64,000 nucleotides of DNA from Gammaproteobacteria bacterium (GTDB lineage Bacteria; Pseudomonadota; Gammaproteobacteria; Pseudomonadales; Halieaceae). This document shows, piece after piece, positions 37,175-44,972 of the stretch. The position numbers and the translations under genes were made by a program. The DNA lies in NCBI GenBank assembly GCA_030427085.1, contig JAUHXH010000001.1:744001-808000 (forward strand), read 5' to 3'. Numbering within the stretch: position 1 is the first letter of the stretch; each line of letters begins with the position of its first letter. The notes beneath the pieces are model-generated. The model did no database searches. It was not told the origin of the DNA and saw only the letters and a program-made list of their open reading frames with translations.

Positions 37175-37923
37175 CAGATTACCTTCGCCTCGTTTTTCAG
37201 CTTGTCTACCAGGTCTGCAACGCTCTCTACCTTGATGCCTGCCTGGCGCTCGGCCGGCGGCTCAACTTTGAGCGTGGTCAGGTGGGAAGTCACTTCTACG
37301 CCCAGATCGGCGGGAGTGAATACGTCCAGCGGCTTCTTCTTCGCCTTCATGATGTTAGGCAGAGAAGCGTAGCGCGGCTCGTTCAGGCGCAGGTCGGTGG
37401 TAACGATAGCCGGCAGATTCAGGCCAACGGTTTGCAGGCCGCCGTCGATTTCGCGGGTTACGTTGACCTTGTCACCGTCTACCGCAACTTCTGAGGCGAA
37501 AGTGCCCTGGGCCATGCCAGTCAGCGCGCCCAGCATCTGGCCAGTCTGGTTGTTGTCGCCGTCGATGCTTTGCTTACCGAGGATAACCAGTTGCGGCTGT
37601 TCTTTCTCGACCACACCCTTGAGCAGCTTGGCCACTACCAGCGGCTCCACGGAGCCTTCGGTTTCAACCTGGATGCCACGGTCAGCGCCCAGTGCCAGCG
37701 CGGTGCGAATTTGCTCCTGGCAGGATTTGTCGCCGATGGAAACGGCAACCACTTCGGTGGCTACGCCGGCTTCTTTCAGGCGAACGGCCTCTTCGACCGC
37801 AATTTCACAAAAGGGGTTGATGGCCATTTTGACGTTATTCAGATCAACGTCAGAACCATCGGCCTTGGCACGCACTTTGACGTTGTAGTCAACGACGCGC
37901 TTAACAGCGACAAGAACCTTCAT
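37174..37923 (-). CDS. etfB: Electron transfer flavoprotein subunit beta
   Basis: A 249-residue Etf[35 protein letters not shown], the AMP-binding [15 protein letters not shown], and the recognition-loop region [20 protein letters not shown]. It forms the ETF heterodimer with EtfA and helps dock partner dehydrogenases. It is divergent from the ETF-QO gene; the shared 277-base gap to 38200 probably holds both promoters. Confidence 0.97.
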   Translation of the reverse strand: MKVLVAVKRVVDYNVKVRAKADGSDVDLNNVKMAINPFCEIAVEEAVRLKEAGVATEVVAVSIGDKSCQEQIRTALALGADRGIQVETEGSVEPLVVAKLLKGVVEKEQPQLVILGKQSIDGDNNQTGQMLGALTGMAQGTFASEVAVDGDKVNVTREIDGGLQTVGLNLPAIVTTDLRLNEPRYASLPNIMKAKKKPLDVFTPADLGVEVTSHLTTLKVEPPAERQAGIKVESVADLVDKLKNEAKVI

Positions 37924-38200
37924 GGATTCTCCAGTGGGTAATCAAAGGGTGAATGGTAGCGGTCAGATGGGCGAATTAGACAGCCCTGACCGTTCAATCG
38001 GCGAGGTATGTTGCCTTTTACTGCTTCCCGGGTCAACTATTGAACTTCCAGTATGAAATTTAAACCCGTATACTCGCTATCACCGGGACGAATAGTCCTC
38101 GAATCGCGAAAACTATATACTTGCGTGCGTTTTTAGCACCAATCACAACGCATCAATGACAACAGCGGAGACCATAGCTCCGCGACTTAAGGGGGTTACC
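37924..38200. promoter_or_regulatory. Divergent etfBA / ETF-QO intergenic region
   Basis: The region between the two divergent ETF units has no gene. Two TATACT hexamers on the plus strand (38069-38074 and 38116-38121) are possible -10 elements for ETF-QO, but I see no convincing -35 at proper spacing. A short AGTAT/ATACT inverted repeat brackets the first. I cannot assign a regulator. Confidence 0.35.
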
Positions 38201-39850
38201 ATGGAACGCGAAGCGATGGAGTTCGATGTCGTCATCGTTGGCGCCGGCCCGGCTGGCTTGTCCGCTGCCTGCCGCATCATGCAGCTGGCACAGGAAAAAG
38301 AGCAGGAAGTGACCGTTTGCGTGGTCGAAAAGGGGTCCGAAGTGGGCGCCCATATCCTGTCCGGCGCGGTGCTCGAACCCCGGGCACTGAATGAACTGTT
38401 CCCCACGTGGAAAGAGATGGGCGCGCCGCTAACAACCGAGGTTATCGGCGACGAGTTCTTCTTCTACATGAACGGCGAAAAAGCCGTCAAACTCCCCAAC
38501 TTCATGATCCCCAAGCCCACTCACAATGAGGGCAACTACATTGTCTCCATCGGCAACGTCTGCCGCTGGCTGGCCGAGCAGGCCGAAGGGCTGGGTGTTG
38601 AGGTCTATCCCGGCTTTGCTGCCTCCGATTTACTGATCGAAGACGGCCAGGTTAAAGGCATCATCACCGGCGATATGGGTATCAGCGAAAGCGGTGAGCA
38701 CAAGGACAGCTACATGCCCGGCATGGAACTGCGCGCCAAATACACCCTGTTCGCCGAGGGCTGTCGTGGCCACCTGGGTAAGCAACTGATCAGCCAGTTC
38801 AAGCTCGATGACGGCAAAGACCCCCAGCACTACGGCATCGGCATCAAGGAAATCTGGGAGATTCCGGCGGAACAACACCAGGAAGGCCTGGTAGTACACG
38901 GCCTGGGCTGGCCGCTGTCAGAGAGTAACTCCAGCGGCGGTGGCTTCCTTTACCACGCCGAGAACAATCAGGTGTACATCGGCCTGATTACTGACCTGAA
39001 CTACAGCAACCCCCACCTGAGCCCCTTTGAGGAGTTCCAGCGCTGGAAACATCACCCAGAGGTGAAAAAGTATCTCGACGGCGGCAGCCGCCTCGCCTAC
39101 GGCGCGCGCGCCCTGGCCAAAGGTGGCTTCAACTCGCTGCCCAAGATGCACTTCCCGGGCGGCCTGTTGATCGGTTGCGACGCCGGCACCATGAACTCGG
39201 TGAAAATCAAAGGCAATCACACCGCCATGAAAAGCGGCATGCTGGCTGCCGAAGCCGTGGTGGAAGCACTGGCCCAGGGCGAATCTGCACCCGCCGACCT
39301 GGCTGATTACGCCACTAAAGTGGAGAACTCCTGGCTACACGAAGAGCTCTACACCACCCGTAACTTCTCGGGCTTTATGCACAAGTTCGGTACCTGGATT
39401 GGCGCCGGCCTGGTATGGATCGACCAGAACATTTTCGGCGGCAAGCTGCCCTTCACACTGAATGACACCACGCCGGACTACGCCACCCTGAAGCCCGCCA
39501 GTGAGTGCGCGAAGATCGACTATCCGAAGCCTGACAATGTGATCAGTTTCGACCGGCTGTCTTCAGTATTCCTGTCCAACACCAACCACGAGGAAGACCA
39601 GCCCTGCCACCTGACCCTGGTCGACCCCGACGTGCCGATGGCCAAGAACTACCCCACCTGGGACGAACCCGCCCAGCGCTACTGCCCGGCAGGTGTTTAC
39701 GAAGTAGTGGAAGACGAGGCTGGAAAGCGCTTCCAGATCAACGGCCAGAACTGTGTGCACTGCAAAACCTGCGACATCAAGGATCCGTCGCAAAACATCG
39801 TGTGGGTCACACCGGAAGGCTTCGGCGGACCGAACTACCCCAACATGTAA
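38201..39850 (+). CDS. Electron transfer flavoprotein-ubiquinone oxidoreductase
   Basis: ETF-QO passes electrons from reduced ETF to ubiquinone at the inner membrane. The 549-residue protein has the FAD motif VVIVGAGPAGLSAACR, the hydrophobic quinone-binding region, GGLLIGCDAGTMNSVKIKG, and the C-terminal 4Fe-4S ligands (RYCPAG, then NCVHCKTCDIKDP). ATG 38201 is preferred because AGGGGG is correctly spaced before it; an ATG at 38156 would add 15 unconserved residues. With divergent etfBA it gives a complete ETF route for fatty-acid and amino-acid oxidation. Confidence 0.96.
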   Translation: MEREAMEFDVVIVGAGPAGLSAACRIMQLAQEKEQEVTVCVVEKGSEVGAHILSGAVLEPRALNELFPTWKEMGAPLTTEVIGDEFFFYMNGEKAVKLPNFMIPKPTHNEGNYIVSIGNVCRWLAEQAEGLGVEVYPGFAASDLLIEDGQVKGIITGDMGISESGEHKDSYMPGMELRAKYTLFAEGCRGHLGKQLISQFKLDDGKDPQHYGIGIKEIWEIPAEQHQEGLVVHGLGWPLSESNSSGGGFLYHAENNQVYIGLITDLNYSNPHLSPFEEFQRWKHHPEVKKYLDGGSRLAYGARALAKGGFNSLPKMHFPGGLLIGCDAGTMNSVKIKGNHTAMKSGMLAAEAVVEALAQGESAPADLADYATKVENSWLHEELYTTRNFSGFMHKFGTWIGAGLVWIDQNIFGGKLPFTLNDTTPDYATLKPASECAKIDYPKPDNVISFDRLSSVFLSNTNHEEDQPCHLTLVDPDVPMAKNYPTWDEPAQRYCPAGVYEVVEDEAGKRFQINGQNCVHCKTCDIKDPSQNIVWVTPEGFGGPNYPNM

Positions 39851-39855
39851 GCTTG

Positions 39856-40371
39856 CTATTGCAGGGGGTAGAAATGCCCCCTGCTGCTTACGCCCGTTAC
39901 CCCTTCCCTCTCCTCAGCCAGTTCCACCAGGCGATACCACGCCGGTCTGTTGAACAGGGCCGCCAGCCCGTGCTCCAACTGGACAGAAGCGACCTGATCG
40001 AACGCGGGCTCAGTGCGCAGCGGGTGCGATGAATCCACTGTCACCTCGCGACCAATATTCAGGGTTAATACCAGTTCGTCGCCCCGAAGCGCTACGTCGG
40101 TCACCACCAACGGCAAGGCCTCTACTCGCAAGCGCCACTTTTCCACCGGTGTGACCAGGTAGTAATCGCCATCGGCCTCGCGGCGCAGGATACTGGCGAA
40201 TACTTGCACCAGTTCACTTCGTGCGATGCGCTCACCCTCGTGCCACCAGCTGCCGTCGCGACGAATCTCTATGTCGATGTCCCCCGACAAGTCGGGGTGC
40301 CATTGATCCAATGGCGGCTGGGTGCGCTCACCCAAGGGGGCCATCTGTTGCCGTAAACTGTCTAATTTCAT
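39856..40371 (-). CDS. DUF1285 domain-containing protein
   Basis: A 171-residue cytosolic protein of the DUF1285 family: LDQWHPDLSGDIDIEIRRDG, WWHEGERIARSELVQVFASI, LRREADGDYYLVTPVEKWR. Members are small proteins of unknown function with a known structure. It converges on ETF-QO (5-base gap). Its 3' end contains a hairpin of GCAGGGGG and CCCCCTGC (39861-39884) that could act as a transcript end for either strand, though no T-tract follows. Confidence 0.85.
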   Translation of the reverse strand: MKLDSLRQQMAPLGERTQPPLDQWHPDLSGDIDIEIRRDGSWWHEGERIARSELVQVFASILRREADGDYYLVTPVEKWRLRVEALPLVVTDVALRGDELVLTLNIGREVTVDSSHPLRTEPAFDQVASVQLEHGLAALFNRPAWYRLVELAEEREGVTGVSSRGHFYPLQ

Positions 40372-40456
40372 GTCTGCAGAAGTCTATGCTTGGGACAATC
40401 TCACAATTACAGAAACCGGGATTCTATCCCGGCCCGCTCTAGGGTAGAGTTTTCCC

Positions 40457-41338
40457 ATGTTCGGCTATATCCGCAAGAGCATGATCGCGTGGCTAAAGAA
40501 GCGCAAACCGCTTCCCACCACGCCCCTCAGCGATTTTCAGCGCCTGCGCCACGAAATACGCCCCTGTGACGTACTTCTGATCGAAGGTCGCTCGCGCGTG
40601 AGCGACGTGATCAAGCTCATCACCCAGAGCCCCTGGTCTCATGCCGCCCTGTATCTGGGGCGTTTGCACGATATTGAAGATCCGCTGCTGCGGGACGTTG
40701 TTCAGCAGCACTTTATGGGCCCGGCAGACACCCAATTGATTGTGGAGAGCGAACTGGGGCTGGGCACCGTGGTACGCCCCCTCACGGTGTACGAAGGCGA
40801 GCACCTGCGTATCTGCCGCCCACGCGGTATCGACTTTGCGCGCACCCAACGGGTGATAGCCTACGCGATCGGGCGCCTGGGGACCCAATACGACGTGCGC
40901 CAGATATTCGACCTGGCCCGCTTCATGTTCCCGTGGTTTATGCTGCCCAGGCGGTGGCGCTCCAGCCTGTTCAAAAAGAACCCGGGCGCAAACACGCACA
41001 CGGTGTGCTCCACCATGATTGCCGAAGCCTACGGCTCAGTGCAATTCCCTATCCTGCCGCTGGTAAAACGAGGCGATAACGGCGACGTCCGCCTGTACCG
41101 TCGCAACCCCAAACTCTGTACGCCGAGTGACTTCGATTACTCGCCCTACTTCGACATCATCAAGTACCCCTTCCTGGACTTCGGCAATTACGCCAGCTCC
41201 AAGCTGTCGCCCTATCACGGCTCGCTGGAATTAACGGAGGAAGAACGGGATTTTTATATCGCGCCCGATCCGTTGGCAGAAAACCAACAACCCGGGGCGA
41301 GTGATGAGGGAGAGCGCCGTAGCGCTCTAAGCAAATAA
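40457..41338 (+). CDS. YiiX/YebB-like permuted NlpC/P60 (C92 family) hydrolase
   Basis: A 293-residue protein of the permuted papain-like C92 type, in which the catalytic His (SPWSHAALYLGRL, about 72) precedes the Cys (HTVCSTMIAEAYGS, about 183). Related proteins hydrolyse amide bonds in cell-wall peptides or lipids. Fittingly for membrane attachment, the N terminus is basic and amphipathic (IRKSMIAWLKKRK), but there is no cleavable signal peptide. The short acidic tail is unrelated to the family core. Substrate unknown. Confidence 0.78.
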   Translation: MFGYIRKSMIAWLKKRKPLPTTPLSDFQRLRHEIRPCDVLLIEGRSRVSDVIKLITQSPWSHAALYLGRLHDIEDPLLRDVVQQHFMGPADTQLIVESELGLGTVVRPLTVYEGEHLRICRPRGIDFARTQRVIAYAIGRLGTQYDVRQIFDLARFMFPWFMLPRRWRSSLFKKNPGANTHTVCSTMIAEAYGSVQFPILPLVKRGDNGDVRLYRRNPKLCTPSDFDYSPYFDIIKYPFLDFGNYASSKLSPYHGSLELTEEERDFYIAPDPLAENQQPGASDEGERRSALSK

Positions 41339-41369
41339 AGGGCAATAATGGGCGGCGAGCGCTGCCCTG

Positions 41370-42557
41370 TCAGGCCTTACCGTTCAGTATCAGGCGGACG
41401 TTGATGACACCTTCCAATTGCCGCATCTGCTCCAACACTGCATCAGACGGCGTATCTGCCACGTCGATGAGGTTGTAGGCAATCTGGTCGCGGCTCTTGT
41501 TGAGCATGTCGATCACGTTGATGTTTTCATCTGCGAGGATCGCCAGCACAGAGCCAAGGATCTTGGGCACATTGCTGTTGGTAACAGCCAGACGCGTACC
41601 CGGGCAACGCTCCAGTTGCAGACTGGGGAAGTTCACCGAGTTGCGGATGTTGCCGTTCTCCAGGAAATCACGGAGTTGCTCCGCGGCCATCACGGCACAA
41701 TTTTCTTCGGCTTCATCGGTGCTGGCACCGATGTGCGGCATCAGGACGACGTCGTCGCGGCCAATCAAGCCTGGAGCCGGAAAGTCCGCTATGTATTTGC
41801 GTAACTGCCCTGCTTCCAGCGCCGCCAACAAATCCTTGCCGTCGACGATTTCCTGCCGCGCAAAGTTCAGCAGACAGGCATTGGGTTGCATGGCTGACAG
41901 CAGATCGGCATTGACCAGGCCACGGGTGCTGTCCAGCACGGGCAGGTGCAGGGTGATGTAATCGCAACGCGCAAACAGTGAGGCGAGCGCATCCGCGCGC
42001 TGTACCTGACTGGGCAGCCGCCAGGCGGCCTCAACAGACAGCGCGGGGTCGTAACCGACCACTTCCATGCCCATGGTCAGAGCCATTTCCGCGACCAGAG
42101 AGCCAATCGCACCCAGACCCACCACACCGAGCCGCTTGCCAACCAACTCGCTACCCTTGAATTCCTTTTTGTGTGCTTCCAGCGTCTTGTTCAGTTCTGA
42201 CTCGTCGCTCATCCCGCCTAGCGTGTCGACGTAGTTGATACCTTCGATCACACCGCGCGAGCCCAGCAACAGCGCTGTGGCCACCAGCTCTTTCACCGCG
42301 TTGGCATTTGCCCCGGGCGAATTGAACACCGGAATACCGCGCTCAGTGCACTCAGAGACGGGAACATTGTTGGTGCCCGCCCCGGCGCGGGCGATCGCCA
42401 GCACTGAAGCGGGAATGTCTGCGGACTGCAGCTTGTGAGAGCGCAGCAGGATGGCATCCGGGCTGGCAAACTCACTGGCGATTTCGTAGCGATCCCGTGG
42501 CAGGCGATCCAGCCCCTTCACGGAGATCTGATTCAGCGTCAGAACTTTCGATACCAT
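41370..42557 (-). CDS. serA: Phosphoglycerate dehydrogenase (short SerA with ACT domain)
   Basis: SerA oxidises 3-phosphoglycerate, the first step of serine synthesis. The 395-residue protein has a substrate domain, an NAD domain (VGLGAIGSLVAEMAL), the catalytic Arg in NFARQEIVDG, the His in LMPHIGASTDEAEENC, and a C-terminal ACT domain (NINVIDMLNKSRDQIAYNLID). The Glu that usually pairs with the His (FPTEP in E. coli) is absent; the matching stretch reads DFPAPGLIG. Some short SerA-like enzymes also lack it, so function is likely but catalytic detail may differ. Confidence 0.87.
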   Translation of the reverse strand: MVSKVLTLNQISVKGLDRLPRDRYEIASEFASPDAILLRSHKLQSADIPASVLAIARAGAGTNNVPVSECTERGIPVFNSPGANANAVKELVATALLLGSRGVIEGINYVDTLGGMSDESELNKTLEAHKKEFKGSELVGKRLGVVGLGAIGSLVAEMALTMGMEVVGYDPALSVEAAWRLPSQVQRADALASLFARCDYITLHLPVLDSTRGLVNADLLSAMQPNACLLNFARQEIVDGKDLLAALEAGQLRKYIADFPAPGLIGRDDVVLMPHIGASTDEAEENCAVMAAEQLRDFLENGNIRNSVNFPSLQLERCPGTRLAVTNSNVPKILGSVLAILADENINVIDMLNKSRDQIAYNLIDVADTPSDAVLEQMRQLEGVINVRLILNGKA

Positions 42558-42578
42558 GCTTCCCTCGGTATTCGGAGA

Positions 42579-44459
42579 TTAAAGAACGTCGATGTCGGCG
42601 CGACTTTGCAACGCGGACAGGTGCTCGATGTCGAGCAAGCGGCTGTGCTCAACACCCAGCTGGCGACGCAGTCCGTTGCGGGCTGCCTCGGGCATTACCG
42701 CCAGTTCACCCGGTGTGACTTTCGCCACCTCGAATACCAGGGCGTCGCCCGCGGCGTCGATGACAAAATCAAATTCGGACTCGCCCGCTGCCGGGGTCGG
42801 CAAGCGGAAGGCACGATTCAACACACTGCGTGGTACTGACAGTGAGCTTCGGCCTGCGCCCAACTCCACCTGCCACTCATAACCTGCAGCCGTGGCGACG
42901 GCTTCCACGCCCTCTCCTGCTCGCAATTTTTCCAGCGCACTTTGCGCTGCACTGGAAACACCTTCTCGGGCGCGTTCCAGGGCAATACGGCTTTCGATCT
43001 CCGCCGCTACACTTTCCAGCGGCAGGCGTTCCGGGGTGTTGTGCTGACGAATACGCAATACCACATAGTGATCGCCGGATAGCTCGATCACTTCGCTGTT
43101 GTGCCCGCCCTGGAGCACGTCGTCGGAGTACAGCGCGGCCTGCACAAGGGCATTGGAAAACAGCTCGTCACTGGTATCACGGGTAATGCCATCGCGTTGT
43201 TGCAGCTCCAGTTCCATGGTGCCAGCCGGACCAGCCAGATCCTCGGCATTGAAGCTGAGGTCTCGCAGACGCTCCACGGCGGAGACCAGCTCACCGGCAG
43301 CTTGTCGCTCCTGCACCTGGCGCTCCAGCTGCTCGCGCATCTCTGCCAGTGCCGGTGCAGAGCCCTCACGCACCTCGGTCACCTTCACCAGATGTAGACC
43401 GGCTTCGGTTTCGATCGCTTCGGAAACCACATCGACTTCCAGCACCTCAATGGCTTCTTCCATCGCTTCCGGGAAGGCGTCGCCCGTGGTGTAACCCAGG
43501 TCGCCGCCGAAGCTGGCTGAACCGATATCGTCAGAGTGAACCTTGGCAAGCTCTTCAAACGCTTCACCGGCGGCCAGAGCGGTTTGCACCACGGCAACAC
43601 GAGCGTTCAGGTCCTCGTCGGACTCTCCATCGCGGGGCTCAAACAAGATGTGAGAGACGCGACGTTCGGTGGCGTATTGGTAGTCTTGAATAGCCAACTC
43701 GTACTCTGCCTGCAGATCGTCCTCAGAGACGGGCACAAAGAAGGCTTCGGGCGTCAGTTCCAGATAAGTCACGTCAACGCTTTCCGCGGTCATGAACTCA
43801 TCGGCCTGGGCTTCGTAGTAAGCGGCGACATCGCCTTCGCTGACGCTGTCATCAACCAGGTATTCGTCCATCGGGATGATCAGGTAGCGCAAATCCCGCT
43901 GTTCAGCGTTGAATCGAGCGCTTAAAGCCATCTCGCCAGGGGTGACGAAATCACTACCAGCAATGCCAGAACGCAATTGGTTGACCAGCAGGTCATTGGC
44001 CAGGGATTGCTTGAACATGGCGGGACTGTAGCCATTGCTCGCAAGAACTGAACGATAGGCTTCCGGAGAAAACTGGCCATTGATCTGGAACTGCGGCATC
44101 GAGGCGATAATTTCACCCAACACCGGCTCGGGGACGACCATTTTTTCGCCCTGGGCTGCCTGGATCAGCACGCGTTGCTGGATCAGGCTCTGGATCGCTT
44201 CCGCCTGCAGGCGTTGATCGTCGAGCAGACTGGGGTCGATGTTATCGCCCATCATCTGCAGTAGTTGGCGTTGCCGCGTTTGTACGACCTGCTGTACTTC
44301 TTGCGGGCTAATCGCTTCGCCGTTGACTTCTGCAACGCTGTTGCTGCCGCCACCGAGCAAGATGGACTCGATACCGAAAATAGAGAAGGAAATGACGATC
44401 AGGCCGATAATAATTTTGGCGGCCGTGCCCTGTATGTTCGAGCGAATATCCTGGAGCAT
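42579..44459 (-). CDS. ppiD: Periplasmic folding chaperone PpiD (SurA N-domain and parvulin)
   Basis: A 626-residue inner-membrane-anchored periplasmic chaperone. It has an N-terminal membrane anchor (IIIGLIVISFSIFGIESILL), a SurA-like N domain, and a parvulin-like PPIase domain at about 260-360 (RRVSHILFEPRDG, FGGDLGYTTGDAFPEAMEEA). PpiD works at the SecYEG exit in E. coli. It follows hupB on the minus strand but is separated by a strong terminator, so it is likely expressed from its own promoter. Confidence 0.92.
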   Translation of the reverse strand: MLQDIRSNIQGTAAKIIIGLIVISFSIFGIESILLGGGSNSVAEVNGEAISPQEVQQVVQTRQRQLLQMMGDNIDPSLLDDQRLQAEAIQSLIQQRVLIQAAQGEKMVVPEPVLGEIIASMPQFQINGQFSPEAYRSVLASNGYSPAMFKQSLANDLLVNQLRSGIAGSDFVTPGEMALSARFNAEQRDLRYLIIPMDEYLVDDSVSEGDVAAYYEAQADEFMTAESVDVTYLELTPEAFFVPVSEDDLQAEYELAIQDYQYATERRVSHILFEPRDGESDEDLNARVAVVQTALAAGEAFEELAKVHSDDIGSASFGGDLGYTTGDAFPEAMEEAIEVLEVDVVSEAIETEAGLHLVKVTEVREGSAPALAEMREQLERQVQERQAAGELVSAVERLRDLSFNAEDLAGPAGTMELELQQRDGITRDTSDELFSNALVQAALYSDDVLQGGHNSEVIELSGDHYVVLRIRQHNTPERLPLESVAAEIESRIALERAREGVSSAAQSALEKLRAGEGVEAVATAAGYEWQVELGAGRSSLSVPRSVLNRAFRLPTPAAGESEFDFVIDAAGDALVFEVAKVTPGELAVMPEAARNGLRRQLGVEHSRLLDIEHLSALQSRADIDVL

Positions 44460-44479
44460 GGGAGTGTCCGTGTACTGTT

Positions 44480-44513
44480 AAAAAAAAAGCGCACTGGGAA
44501 AGTGCGCCTTTTT
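44480..44513. terminator. Bidirectional intrinsic terminator after hupB
   Basis: A 7-bp stem (GCGCACT with AGTGCGC) around GGGAA is flanked by nine A's on the left, giving a T-run on the minus strand after hupB, and by CTTTTT on the right. It should stop the hupB transcript efficiently before ppiD. Confidence 0.88.
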
Positions 44514-44582
44514 GATCCTGTTGCTACTTATTCCGCGGCGCCGCGACTGTTAATCAAAACTGCGGCTCGCGTGTTGCGATAA

Positions 44583-44858
44583 TCAGGAGTTTACCGCGTC
44601 CTTCAGGGCCTTACCGGCCTTGAAGCCGGGCACCATGGCCTCGGGAATCTGGATCTCTGCGCCGGTTTGCGGGTTACGGCCAGTACGAGCTGCACGCTTC
44701 TTCACCGCGAAAGTACCGAAGCCAACCAGGGAAACGGTGTCCTCTGCTTTCAGTGCTGCAGTAATCGCGTCAACAGTCGCATCCAGCGCACGACCGGCAG
44801 CAGCCTTCGGCAGGTCGGCGGCTTCTGCGATCGCATCAATCAATTCAGTTTTGTTCAC
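44583..44858 (-). CDS. hupB: Nucleoid protein HU (beta-type)
   Basis: A 91-residue HU histone-like protein that bends and compacts DNA. The family pattern is complete: [44 protein letters not shown] (the DNA-binding arm), and [19 protein letters not shown]. It sits directly after lon as in other gammaproteobacteria, with its own sigma-70-like promoter and a strong terminator. Confidence 0.97.
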   Translation of the reverse strand: MNKTELIDAIAEAADLPKAAAGRALDATVDAITAALKAEDTVSLVGFGTFAVKKRAARTGRNPQTGAEIQIPEAMVPGFKAGKALKDAVNS

Positions 44859-44928
44859 TCTGGTCCCCTTGGAGATAGTCTTGGAGGTGATTGTTAGAGC
44901 CCTGTATACCGGGGCTTTTAGACACGCG

Positions 44929-44958
44929 ACTTTACACCGTTCGTCTGAACAAGGTCAA
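44929..44958 (-). promoter_or_regulatory. hupB sigma-70-like promoter
   Basis: On the minus strand TTGACC (44953-44958) is followed after 18 bases by TAAAGT (44929-44934), about 70 bases ahead of the hupB ATG. It lies between lon and hupB, consistent with separate high-level hupB expression. Confidence 0.55.
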
Positions 44959-44972
44959 TAAACTCGCGGGTT

